DNA of 13,350 nt from RGIG1995 sp045652425 (GCA_045652425.1 JAZRUG010000030.1:1-13350); one strand, 5' to 3'; shown: positions 5,769-12,911, numbered from the stretch's first letter. Numbers and translations: made by a program. Notes: a model not told the origin generated them from the sequence alone.

Positions 5769-7049
5769 TTACTTGCTTTCAAGTAACTTTTCAACAGCTG
5801 CGAGTTTAACGCAAACACAGAGAACGCCGATAGCCTTTTTAAGTTCTTCCGGAGTAGGATATGAAGGCGCGATACGGAGGTTTCTATCTCTGGGGTCATT
5901 ACCATAGGGATAGGTAGCGCCCGCATTAGTGAGAGTAACGCCGGCTTCTTTAGCGAGGGTATGAGCTCTCTTTGCACAGCCGTCCATAATATCAAGGCTA
6001 ATAAAGTATCCGCCGTTGGGGTTAACCCATTCAGCGATACCAAGACCTGCAAATTCTTTTTCGAAGGTATCTGAAACAGCGTCGAATTTAGGTTTAAGAC
6101 AAGCGCCGTGTATCTTCATATGTTCAAGAACGTTTTCGGGGGTTTTAAAGAACTTGACGTGACGGAGTTGCTGAATCTTATCGTAACTGATTGTCTGAAC
6201 GGTCATCTGTTTTTTAATATAGTCGATATTATTCTTACTTGCAAAGATAAAGGCTACGCCGCCGCCGGGATAGGTAATTTTAGAGGTAGAGGAGAATTCA
6301 AAGAAGATATCCTCGTTACCTACTTTATGAGCTTCTTCATAGATATTAAGGAGCTTTTCGTCTTCACCGATAGTGTGGATATAGTATGCATTATCCCAGA
6401 AGATACGGAAGTCGTCGGCTTTAGGTTTAAGAGCAGCGAGGCGGCGAACAGTATCATCGGAATAAGTTATACCTTGGGGGTTACTGTACTTCGGAACGCA
6501 CCAGATACCTTTAATTGTTTCGTCATTTGCAACCAATTCTTCAATCTTATCCATATCGGGACCGGTAGGTGTCATTTCGATATTAATCATTTCGAAACCG
6601 AAGCGTTCGCATATAGAGAAGTGTCTGTCATAGCCTGGAACGGGGCAGAGCCATTTAAGTTTTTCCTGTTTACCCCAAGGCTTTTTCGCGCCGGGGAGAC
6701 CGAAAATATATGCTCTTGCGAAAGCGTCGTACATAAGGTTAAGGCTGGAGTTACCGCAAGCAATAACGTTTTCAGCGGGAACGCCGAAGAGGTCGCCGAA
6801 CATTTCTCTGATTTCGGTGATACCTTCGAGGATACCGTAGTTACGGTAATCTGTGCCGTTTTCGCCTCTCGTATCTTTTGTATCTGTTATAGCGGTAAGA
6901 ATACCGTCGGAAATGTCAACTTGAGAGGGGGCGGGCTTACCTCTTGACATATCGAGTTTAAGTCCCAAAGCCTTAAGGTCTTCGTATTCAGCCTGGAGCT
7001 TTTCTTTAAGATTAAGTAATTCATTTTTTGAAAGTTCTGAATATTTCAT
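5769..7049 (-). CDS. Aspartate aminotransferase, type Ic (PLP-dependent)
   Basis: This 426-residue fold-type I PLP enzyme matches the Aminotran_MocR/type Ic group, whose studied members transfer the amino group between aspartate and 2-oxoglutarate. Visible features are the MSRGKPAP substrate-binding start (34-41), YGILEG (71-76), NPQG (190-193), WDNAY with PLP-pyridine D219 and Y222, Schiff-base lysine K257 in STSKITYPGGG, and carboxylate-binding R392 in LRIAPSYP. Family-level substrate is established; the exact substrate here is inferred. The ATG at 7049 follows GAGGAG by 7 bases and a good promoter at 7104-7131. It ends in an R3 hairpin, so it is probably monocistronic. A 279-codon open frame lies antisense inside it and is not believed. 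Confidence 0.92.
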   Translation of the reverse strand: MKYSELSKNELLNLKEKLQAEYEDLKALGLKLDMSRGKPAPSQVDISDGILTAITDTKDTRGENGTDYRNYGILEGITEIREMFGDLFGVPAENVIACGNSSLNLMYDAFARAYIFGLPGAKKPWGKQEKLKWLCPVPGYDRHFSICERFGFEMINIEMTPTGPDMDKIEELVANDETIKGIWCVPKYSNPQGITYSDDTVRRLAALKPKADDFRIFWDNAYYIHTIGEDEKLLNIYEEAHKVGNEDIFFEFSSTSKITYPGGGVAFIFASKNNIDYIKKQMTVQTISYDKIQQLRHVKFFKTPENVLEHMKIHGACLKPKFDAVSDTFEKEFAGLGIAEWVNPNGGYFISLDIMDGCAKRAHTLAKEAGVTLTNAGATYPYGNDPRDRNLRIAPSYPTPEELKKAIGVLCVCVKLAAVEKLLESK

Positions 7050-7103
7050 AAGTTATCTCCTCGTGAGAATTTTTTATAGCTTTATATAAATATATCAATA
7101 TAT

Positions 7104-7131
7104 ATTATACAGAATAAATATGGAAATACAA
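7104..7131 (-). promoter_or_regulatory. Putative promoter of the aspartate aminotransferase gene
   Basis: The minus strand has a perfect TATAAT -10 box (7109-7104), a 16-base spacer and TTGTAT as -35 (7131-7126). The leader of about 45 bases is very AT-rich. No terminator hairpin separates this promoter from the helicase-loader gene upstream, so read-through from that operon is also possible. Confidence 0.55.
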
Positions 7132-7157
7132 GATATTTTTTAAAAATAAGAAAAAAA

Positions 7158-8120
7158 TTATCCTTTATGATATTTTTGCATACGAATATCTTTACCGGCA
7201 AACAAAACAAGGTCAAAGAATCCTAAGAAACGAGAGGTTATTCTGTCGGTATAGAGCTTACGAAGCTCATCGGAATTATAGTTCGTATTGATAATCATAC
7301 TTTTATTTGAATTAAGGCGGGTATTTACAAGATTATAAAGGCAAGAAACGGTAAAGGGAGTATGCATTTCCGAGCCCAAATCGTCAATAATAAGCAAATC
7401 ACAGTTAAAGTATTTGTCGGTCAAACCGTTTTGATATCTAAATTCCTCTTTTCCGAAGTCAGAGAAAATATTTTGTGCCGAGTCATAGACAACGTTAAAG
7501 CCTTTTTCAATAACAACCCTTGCGATCGAGGTAGAAATATGAGTTTTACCTAACCCTGTAGGACCGAGGAGCATAAGATTTCCCGAATTTTTTGTAAAAC
7601 CTTCTGCATAATTACGGCACAAAGTCAAAGCGCCCTTCATATTTTCGTAGTTTTGAGCATTATCTTTGTAATATGCCAAGTTAAATGTATCAAAGGACTG
7701 GTCTTTGAGCAGATTTCCGAGTCCTGAAGAATTTAACGCACATTTTGCAAGCTCTGCTTTAAAGCAGTGGCACATTTTTAAGCCTATGTAACCTGTGTCA
7801 GAGCAGTCGGGGCATTGATATTTTATATCGGTGCAATCGGCGGGAAGTCCGTATCTTGCAAGAAGAAGCTTTCGCTCTCCTTGAAGAGCAAGATTTTCTG
7901 TTTCAAGTGCCTTTATGCGTTCTTCAAGACCGTCCTTTCCTTTCATAGCTTCGCTCATAATATTAATGCCTGTTGCGCAAAGCTTGTCATCAATCTCCTT
8001 TATTTTAGGAAATTTTTTGTGTATATCTGCAGTACGCGCTTCAGCATCGGCAATAGCGTTAATTCTTTTATTTTCAAATTCGGTTTTTATTCTGTCAAAA
8101 TCTTCACGTTTGTATGACAT
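7158..8120 (-). CDS. dnaI: DnaI/DnaC-like replicative helicase loader (AAA+ ATPase)
   Basis: This 320-residue protein probably loads the replicative DNA helicase at the origin or at restarted forks. The N-terminal half (about 1-95) is charged and helical, as expected for a helicase-binding region. A zinc-type cluster follows, with CPDC (103-106) and CHC (117-119), as in DnaI. The AAA+ domain has Walker A GPTGLGKT (186-193), Walker B LLIIDD (242-247), a sensor-1 type NTN (278-280) and conserved arginines in DRITSR (292-297). The length is close to Bacillus DnaI. AAGGAG lies 10 bases before the ATG. It sits 24 bases behind the DnaD-domain gene, the same pairing as dnaB-dnaI in Bacillus, which supports a primosomal role over an IS21 IstB-like one. 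No terminator is visible after it. Confidence 0.88.
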   Translation of the reverse strand: MSYKREDFDRIKTEFENKRINAIADAEARTADIHKKFPKIKEIDDKLCATGINIMSEAMKGKDGLEERIKALETENLALQGERKLLLARYGLPADCTDIKYQCPDCSDTGYIGLKMCHCFKAELAKCALNSSGLGNLLKDQSFDTFNLAYYKDNAQNYENMKGALTLCRNYAEGFTKNSGNLMLLGPTGLGKTHISTSIARVVIEKGFNVVYDSAQNIFSDFGKEEFRYQNGLTDKYFNCDLLIIDDLGSEMHTPFTVSCLYNLVNTRLNSNKSMIINTNYNSDELRKLYTDRITSRFLGFFDLVLFAGKDIRMQKYHKG

Positions 8121-8144
8121 AATATAAATACTCCTTGTGAAATT

Positions 8145-9146
8145 TTACTGTTTGTTCTGCTCATTACTTAATTTTTGTATTTTTTCATAACTGTGTTTCA
8201 AAGCCGCTTCAAAAAATTCATCGGTATCAAAGCTTGACTGAGAGGCTGCAACCTGTTCTTGTTTCTTTCTGTAATTAAATTCAACTTCTTTAACTTGTTC
8301 GAGGGTAGTACAGCCGGCTTTATGCCAGTTTAACATAATTTTATCAGCATAAGGTATAGAAGCTTTATTGGTGGCATTGACTGTTATTTCATAGGCATAT
8401 TCGACCATATCGATAGTCATAGCATAGGTTTTCATCCATGTTTCAATAATAGTTTCTTCTTTAGTCGAGGGGGTTCGTTGAATACCGAATATACGGAGAA
8501 CTTTGCCTTCATAGCTATCGTATTCTTCTTTGTATTTTAGGTATTCATAAAGCTTTTCGGGGGTGTCAATTCCCTTGTCGTATATAGCGTAGATAGTTTT
8601 AACGATATAGGGGACAGTGGTTCTCGTACCGTAGCCGTATGCTCTTTTGCAGTAATTGAATACCGATAATATATACTCTTCCGAAAGACCGAGATAATCG
8701 TGGAGGGCGACAATTTTGTTTCTTTCGTGGAGATTAAATAACGTTTTTCCCGTAAGTTTCTGACATTCGTCGATAAGCAGGTTGAGGTCGGGATTTTCTT
8801 CCATAATAGCCGTTAACTCTTCCCCCGAATATATAGGAACGTCGTGTTCGAGATCAAGATTTTTTGTTTTTTTTGTTTTTTTGGTAGACGTTGCATTACT
8901 TTCAGGCGAGTCTATTAAGGTAAGAACTTCTGCGCCGCGCCAAAACTGAAGAGCGATTATAATATCAGTAATGTCAAGATTAGAAATTTTTTGAATATCA
9001 TTTTCGTCAAAGGATCCCTTATCAGTTAAAGCCGAGGCATAGAGCAAAACCTTAAGTTCTGTTTCAGAAGCCGCAGGTAGTTTGCTTAAGAGCGCATCTT
9101 TTGGCAGAGATATTATATTTTCACTATTTACAAACTTAAAAATCAT
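8145..9146 (-). CDS. Primosomal protein with two DnaD domains (DnaB/DnaD-like)
   Basis: This 333-residue protein is probably part of the Firmicutes primosome that recruits helicase and loader to DNA. It has an N-terminal winged-helix-like region (about 1-80), a lysine-rich linker (87-96), and two DnaD-type domains in tandem, about 119-192 and 212-282. The second carries the classic YxxxIxxxW motif as Y266, I270, W274; the first has the matching but altered PYIVKTIYAIYDKG. The tandem domains and the helicase-loader gene next door make it more like Bacillus DnaB than DnaD, but it is shorter than Bacillus DnaB, so I give no symbol. A glutamine- and serine-rich tail follows. It starts 14 bases after the rex stop codon, with AAAGGAT as ribosome-binding site. 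The linker is encoded by a slippery A-run. Confidence 0.85.
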   Translation of the reverse strand: MIFKFVNSENIISLPKDALLSKLPAASETELKVLLYASALTDKGSFDENDIQKISNLDITDIIIALQFWRGAEVLTLIDSPESNATSTKKTKKTKNLDLEHDVPIYSGEELTAIMEENPDLNLLIDECQKLTGKTLFNLHERNKIVALHDYLGLSEEYILSVFNYCKRAYGYGTRTTVPYIVKTIYAIYDKGIDTPEKLYEYLKYKEEYDSYEGKVLRIFGIQRTPSTKEETIIETWMKTYAMTIDMVEYAYEITVNATNKASIPYADKIMLNWHKAGCTTLEQVKEVEFNYRKKQEQVAASQSSFDTDEFFEAALKHSYEKIQKLSNEQNKQ

Positions 9147-9160
9147 AGGACAATCCTTTT

Positions 9161-9799
9161 TTATTCTTCTGTTTTTTTGCGGTTGAGTTCAAAGCAGAGC
9201 GCCATAAGCGAGTCATCAATCCAAATATTTTTTACGGGGATATTGAGGTCGAGTTTAATATCCGAAAAGTTCCAAATCCCCTTAATATCAAGATTTTTTA
9301 TAATTTCAACAGCTTTTTTTGTAAATGAATTTTCTGTTGCCAGAACGACTATATCAACGGGATTGTTTTGACAGTAATTTTCAAAGTCTTTTAGTACGGA
9401 GATGTCGGAAGTTTCAAAAGTGTTTTTTAAGGCGACACCTTGTTTTATAAAGACGGGACGAGCTGACAGCATAGTAATCATTTCTTTAGTGCCGAGTATG
9501 ACGGCGGAATACTCATCTCGTACACCTGCAATATCAAGAATGGAGGTATAGAGAGTTTTAACGTCATAGCCGTACCCTTTAAGACCGGATACGCCAAAAG
9601 CCGAGAGGTCTTGTCTTATCTGTGAGGCAGTAAGGTTCATTAATTTTGAAAGTTCAGTGGAGGAGGTTCTGTACAAATTATTTTCGAGTAACCCTCTCAA
9701 TGTGCGCAGATAAAAGGGCAATCTCATAGTCATTGACTTGGAAACGCCAACAGAGTCTGTATAATTTTTTGCTGTTTTCTTTTCAATATTTCTGTTCAC
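9161..9799 (-). CDS. rex: Redox-sensing transcriptional repressor Rex
   Basis: With a GTG start at 9799 the protein has 212 residues, the usual Rex length. Rex binds operators when NAD+ is high and leaves them when NADH rises, controlling fermentation and respiration genes. The N-terminal winged helix shows MRLPFYLRTLRGLL and the hallmark TASQIRQDLSAFG, followed by GYGYDV. A Rossmann domain follows, although its first strand reads AVILGTKEM and not the usual glycine-rich GxGxxG loop; the family often varies here, but the NADH loop is worth checking. The frame is open to an ATG at 9883, yet those 28 residues do not resemble Rex and lie over the nonamer cluster. GGGGAG lies 5 bases before the GTG. 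It leads a unit with the DnaD-domain and DnaI-like genes. Confidence 0.88.
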   Translation of the reverse strand: MNRNIEKKTAKNYTDSVGVSKSMTMRLPFYLRTLRGLLENNLYRTSSTELSKLMNLTASQIRQDLSAFGVSGLKGYGYDVKTLYTSILDIAGVRDEYSAVILGTKEMITMLSARPVFIKQGVALKNTFETSDISVLKDFENYCQNNPVDIVVLATENSFTKKAVEIIKNLDIKGIWNFSDIKLDLNIPVKNIWIDDSLMALCFELNRKKTEE

Positions 9800-9804
9800 A
9801 ATCT

Positions 9805-9810
9805 CTCCCC
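9805..9810 (-). promoter_or_regulatory. Ribosome-binding site that fixes the rex GTG start
   Basis: AAGGGGAG on the minus strand ends 5 bases before the GTG at 9799. No similar site precedes the ATG at 9883 at proper spacing, although an AGGGGAG further upstream (around 9888-9894) comes close to it. The resulting length and N-terminus agree with the family. Confidence 0.7.
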
Positions 9811-9830
9811 TTATGTCAATAAAAATAAAG

Positions 9831-9968
9831 TTTTCCACACCCTGAATGTGTAACTTTTCCACAAAACTAACACACTTTTCCACAAATCTCCCCTAAAATT
9901 TACGAAAACAAGGGAAAAAATCGGTTCACAAAAAATTTACTAACAAAGTTTTCCACAGGGGTGGAAAA
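9831..9968. promoter_or_regulatory. DnaA-box-like cluster upstream of rex-dnaD-dnaI
   Basis: Four exact copies of TTTTCCACA lie on the plus strand at 9831-9839, 9855-9863, 9876-9884 and 9949-9957. An inverted copy with one change (TTTTCCACC) lies at 9968-9960. The nonamer differs by one base from the DnaA box TTATCCACA. The first three are 24 and 21 bases apart, close to two helical turns. The gap between tsaD and rex (9800-9986) holds no gene and no clear -35/-10 pair. DnaA binding is inferred from sequence only. Confidence 0.6.
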
Positions 9969-9970
9969 CT
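9947..9970 (-). terminator. Perfect hairpin downstream of tsaD, possible terminator
   Basis: AGTTTTCCAC (9947-9956) pairs perfectly with 9961-9970, loop of four bases. On the minus strand it begins 16 bases after the tsaD stop codon and is followed by TTGTTAG, only a weak U run. It is built from two opposed DnaA-like nonamers, so it may be a protein-binding palindrome, a terminator, or both. Confidence 0.4.
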
Positions 9971-9986
9971 TTTGTGTTGAAAAAAA

Positions 9987-10994
9987 CTATGGACGTGCGA
10001 CTGCATTTAGGTCTGTTTTGGCAATGTTTCCGATTTTATATTCAAAGAATCCTTGAACCGCAATCATAGCCGCATTGTCTCCGCAGTATTTCAGTGCGGG
10101 TATAGCAAGAGTAAGATTTTTTCTTTCTGCAAATTTTTTCAAACCCTCACGGAGATGGGAGTTTGCTGCTACACCGCCGGCGACAACAAGGGTGTTGTAA
10201 CCCGTTATATCAATTGCATGGTCGAGTTTTGTAATAACCGAATCGACAATTGTTTTAGTAAGAGAAGCCGCAACGTCTTCGCGGTTTATTTCTTCGTTTT
10301 TTTGTTCTGCGTTGTGCAGATAGTTTATAGCGGCGGTTTTGAGACCGCTGAAAGAATAATCGAGATTATCGCCCGATACCGCTGCCGAGGGGAATTTAAT
10401 AGCTTTAGGATTACCCTCTGATGCTAACTTATCCATTACAGCTCCGCCCGGATAGGGAATACCCATAACACGTGCAATTTTGTCAAAACATTCGCCGACA
10501 GCGTCGTCACGAGTTCTGCCGATAGTTTCATAATCGGTGTAACTCTTTACGTTAATAATTGAGGTATGTCCGCCTGAAGCAGCAAGAGCTAAAAAAGGCG
10601 GTTTTATTTTATTTTCAATATAAGCTGCCGCAATATGTCCTTTAATATGGTTTACCGGAATAAGTGGTTTTTTATTTGCAAAGGCAAGACCTTTTGCAAA
10701 ATTAACACCGGTAAGAAGTGCGCCTATAAGACCTGGGGCATAGCTAACTGCGATAGCGTCAACGTTTTTTAAGGTAACGTTTGCTTTTTCGAGTGCTTCG
10801 TATGTTATTTTAGAAAGAGCTTCCGCGTGCGCTCGGCTTGCAATTTCGGGAACGACACCGCCGTAAAGCGCGTGTATATCTATTTGACTTGCAATAATAG
10901 ATGCTTTTATTTCAATATTTTGTGTTTCATCGTCAATATGTGCTATTGCTGCCGCAGTTTCGTCGCAAGAGCTTTCTATAGCCAAGATAAGCAT
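9987..10994 (-). CDS. tsaD: tRNA threonylcarbamoyladenosine synthase subunit TsaD
   Basis: This 335-residue protein is the catalytic transferase of the t6A pathway. With TsaB and TsaE it passes the threonylcarbamoyl group to A37 of tRNAs that read ANN codons, and it is essential in most bacteria. It shows ESSCDETAAA (7-16), metal ligands H116 and H120 in HIKGH, SGGHTSI (140-146), VAGGVAAN (271-278) and the third metal ligand D306 in CGDNAAM. The length is normal. It begins 4 bases after rimI, with AAAGGAT inside the end of rimI as ribosome-binding site, so the two are coupled. rimI-tsaD adjacency is also seen in Bacillus, where tsaE and tsaB are next to them; here those two are absent and a phosphatase gene comes first. 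Confidence 0.97.
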   Translation of the reverse strand: MLILAIESSCDETAAAIAHIDDETQNIEIKASIIASQIDIHALYGGVVPEIASRAHAEALSKITYEALEKANVTLKNVDAIAVSYAPGLIGALLTGVNFAKGLAFANKKPLIPVNHIKGHIAAAYIENKIKPPFLALAASGGHTSIINVKSYTDYETIGRTRDDAVGECFDKIARVMGIPYPGGAVMDKLASEGNPKAIKFPSAAVSGDNLDYSFSGLKTAAINYLHNAEQKNEEINREDVAASLTKTIVDSVITKLDHAIDITGYNTLVVAGGVAANSHLREGLKKFAERKNLTLAIPALKYCGDNAAMIAVQGFFEYKIGNIAKTDLNAVARP

Positions 10995-10998
10995 ATCG

Positions 10999-11451
10999 TT
11001 ATCCTTTCAATATATTTTCCATAACTATACCGTTTTCAAGCGGTGATGTATAATAATTCTTTCTTATACCGATGGGCTTAAAACCGTTTTTCAAATAAAG
11101 ATTTTTGGCGTTTGTGTTTGATTCACGTACCTCGAGAGTAATGCGAGTTATGTCTTTTTGTTTGAAAATTTCAAACATTTTATTTATAAGCTTTTGGGCT
11201 ATACCGCGTTTTCTGTAGTCAGGGCTTACCGCAATGTTTAACAGTTCCCCTTCTTCAAAAAGGTGAAACAGACAAATATAACCCACAATTTCGTTTTCTA
11301 AAGTGGCCGTAAAAAGAGTTATAACGTTGCTGTTTGCCATACTGTCGGCAAAACTTTTGCGCGACCAAGGGGTAGAAAAGCAGAGAGCTTCAATTTCAGA
11401 AATTTGGTCGAGGTGTTCTTCGGTTGTCGGAATAATATGAAGGTTATTCAT
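10999..11451 (-). CDS. rimI: RimI-like N-alpha acetyltransferase (GNAT)
   Basis: This 150-residue single-domain GNAT enzyme probably acetylates the N-terminal alanine of ribosomal protein S18 or similar protein N-termini. It has the RimI-like start with CFSTPWSRKSF (24-34), the beta-strand ELLNIAVSPDYR (69-80), the acetyl-CoA pyrophosphate loop RKRGIA (80-85), LEVRESN (106-112) and AKNLYLKNGF (115-124), all diagnostic of RimI among GNATs. Its ATG lies 8 bases inside the phosphatase gene, so translation is likely coupled. tsaD follows 4 bases later, the classic rimI-tsaD pair. The real substrate has not been shown for clostridial forms. Confidence 0.9.
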   Translation of the reverse strand: MNNLHIIPTTEEHLDQISEIEALCFSTPWSRKSFADSMANSNVITLFTATLENEIVGYICLFHLFEEGELLNIAVSPDYRKRGIAQKLINKMFEIFKQKDITRITLEVRESNTNAKNLYLKNGFKPIGIRKNYYTSPLENGIVMENILKG

Positions 11452-11941
11452 TGGATTCGCCGCCCGAAAGTAAAAACATATTTTTTACTTGTTCTGTAAT
11501 TTCAGTAAGACATTTATCATAGACTTCCTGCGACTGACCGAAGGGGTCGGTAACAGGCTTTTCAAAAGAGGTTACTTTTGATGCGAGAAGTGGAAAACTC
11601 TGTATAATCATCATAGCGTGTCCGGCACCAATACCGATGATTAAATCCGCTGATTCCATTATACCCATATTCAATTGACGTGCAACGTGTTCATTATAAT
11701 TGTTATGTTCAGTAGAGTCTATTCCCGCGCGGATAAGCGCATTTTTAGCTTTTTCATTTATGGGTGCGCCCTTGTCTGCCATAATACCGGCTGAAGAGGC
11801 GACGTATTTTCCTTGGCCGAATTTATTGAGTACGGCCATTGCCATAGGGCTTCTGCAGGTATTGCCGGTGCAAACGAAGCAAACCTTGAGGGGCTGACTG
11901 TCTGTAATGGTATTCTTACCGATTTCCTGTGTTTGTGTCAT
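11444..11941 (-). CDS. Low-molecular-weight protein tyrosine phosphatase
   Basis: With the ATG at 11941 this is a 165-residue cytoplasmic protein of the LMW-PTP fold. The catalytic P-loop is C24-TGNTC-R30-S near the N-terminus, and the general-acid aspartate is D132 in the DP pair of VTDPFGQS. Arsenate reductases share the fold, but the visible DP loop and the context of translation-related genes favour a phosphatase acting on phosphotyrosine or phosphoarginine proteins (YwlE-like); substrate is undecided. The frame is open to an ATG at 12028, but those 29 residues would overlap the deaminase gene and precede the fold without similarity. The chosen start has only a weak AGG upstream. It overlaps rimI by 8 bases. 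Confidence 0.87.
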   Translation of the reverse strand: MTQTQEIGKNTITDSQPLKVCFVCTGNTCRSPMAMAVLNKFGQGKYVASSAGIMADKGAPINEKAKNALIRAGIDSTEHNNYNEHVARQLNMGIMESADLIIGIGAGHAMMIIQSFPLLASKVTSFEKPVTDPFGQSQEVYDKCLTEITEQVKNMFLLSGGESNE

Positions 11942-11993
11942 ATCGTATAACCTATATATATAATAAGGAAGGAAAATTTCAAAATTGTGTGTA

Positions 11994-12482
11994 TTAATAC
12001 CCGAAAGTACCTGAAAGGCTATCGTCATTTTCTATCCATTCAGATACGTTAATAGTACGGTATTCGTCTTTTGTATCTCTTACGACGACTTTTTCTATTC
12101 CGGCATTAATGACCATACGCTTACACATACTGCAGCACGTGGTTCCGGGAAGAAGCTCGTGGGTATCTGGGGAAATGCAAGCAAGATAGAGCGTTGCACC
12201 GAGGGTTTGTTCGCGGCTAGCCGCAATAATAGCGTTAGCTTCGGCGTGAACTGAACGGCAAAGCTCATATCTTTCTCCGCGCGGGATGTTGAGTTTTTCT
12301 CTGTAACAGAATTTAAGGTCGCAGCAATTTTTTCTGCCACGGGGGGCGCCGGCGTAACCTGTTGATACGATTGTATCATTTTTTACTATAATAGCGCCGA
12401 AAAGGCGGCGAAGGCAAGTGCCTCTTTCTGCAACTGTTTGAGCTATGTCAAGATAGTAATTGTCTTTAGTTACTCTTTCCAT
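11994..12482 (-). CDS. comEB: ComEB-type deoxycytidylate deaminase
   Basis: This 162-residue zinc enzyme deaminates dCMP to dUMP, the substrate of thymidylate synthase. Zinc and catalytic residues are H79, A80, E81 in SVHAEANAI, and C117 with C120. The family normally reads T-P-C-x-M-C at the last site; here the proline is replaced by C116, giving T-C-C-S-M-C. A further pair C53-C54 and C59 lies in the regulatory insertion typical of dCMP deaminases. The ATG at 12482 has AAGGGAG 8 bases upstream. It is second in the operon, 20 bases after the small hypothetical gene and 52 bases before the phosphatase. The name comEB reflects homology to the Bacillus gene; a competence role is not implied. 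Confidence 0.93.
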   Translation of the reverse strand: MERVTKDNYYLDIAQTVAERGTCLRRLFGAIIVKNDTIVSTGYAGAPRGRKNCCDLKFCYREKLNIPRGERYELCRSVHAEANAIIAASREQTLGATLYLACISPDTHELLPGTTCCSMCKRMVINAGIEKVVVRDTKDEYRTINVSEWIENDDSLSGTFGY

Positions 12483-12502
12483 TATGTATTCTCCCTTTAT
12501 AA

Positions 12503-12841
12503 TTATCTGTAATATTTGTAGTAGGCGATAACCGTTCTGTAGATGTTACCGTGCTCGGCATCAGGGCCCGACAGGATTATGCCCTCAAGACTCATAAGTT
12601 CTGAAGCCGTCATTTCGGGAATTTTAACTCTGAATTTGACGACGCCGTCGGAAAGAACGATAAGCTCACTGTCTCTTACTGCAATGCAGCCGTCATGTCC
12701 GATAACGATATCCATACCATCATCTTGGCGTTCGGTTACATATTTAATATGTTTACCGTTCATACGTTCAGCTATTTCCTGTTTAAAGCGGAGGCTGTTT
12801 TCGTTGCGGGGGGGCGTTAGTCGCTTAAAAAGTTTGAACAT
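12503..12841 (-). CDS. Small hypothetical protein, first gene of the tsaD operon
   Basis: I do not recognise this 112-residue protein. The N-terminus (1-20) is basic. The rest alternates short hydrophobic strands with acidic turns, for example DIVIGHDGCIAVRDSELIVLSDG (44-66 region), then KIPEMTASELMSLEGIIL and a tyrosine-rich end YYKYYR. It looks like a small beta-rich cytoplasmic protein with no signal peptide or membrane segment. It is probably real: CGGAG lies 6 bases before the ATG, a good promoter precedes it at 12882-12911, and comEB follows after 20 bases. No function is proposed. Being first in an operon with tRNA and nucleotide genes, and next to the rRNA operon, is its only clue. 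Confidence 0.75.
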   Translation of the reverse strand: MFKLFKRLTPPRNENSLRFKQEIAERMNGKHIKYVTERQDDGMDIVIGHDGCIAVRDSELIVLSDGVVKFRVKIPEMTASELMSLEGIILSGPDAEHGNIYRTVIAYYKYYR

Positions 12842-12881
12842 TAAATTCTCCGTATAAAATAAAAAAATATCATATTAATAT

Positions 12882-12911
12882 ATTATACCATAAAGACAAA
12901 TGAATTTACAA
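12882..12911 (-). promoter_or_regulatory. Putative promoter of the comEB-tsaD operon
   Basis: The minus strand has a perfect TATAAT -10 box (12887-12882), an 18-base spacer and TTGTAA as -35 (12911-12906). The predicted start near 12875 gives a leader of about 35 bases carrying CGGAG. It is divergent from the rRNA promoters. Confidence 0.6.

Noticed and set aside
6108..6947. Long plus-strand open frame (279 codons) antisense to the aminotransferase
   Set aside because: It lies wholly inside a well-conserved PLP enzyme gene, has no family-like motifs, and arises from codon bias on the other strand.
7158..8120. IstB (IS21 transposition helper) as identity of the AAA+ gene
   Set aside because: IstB proteins are shorter and lie behind istA. 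This gene has the DnaI-type N-terminal region with a cysteine cluster and follows a DnaD-domain gene.
11942..12028. N-terminal extension of the tyrosine phosphatase to the ATG at 12028
   Set aside because: It would overlap the end of comEB by 35 bases and adds residues unlike the LMW-PTP fold, which begins just before the P-loop.
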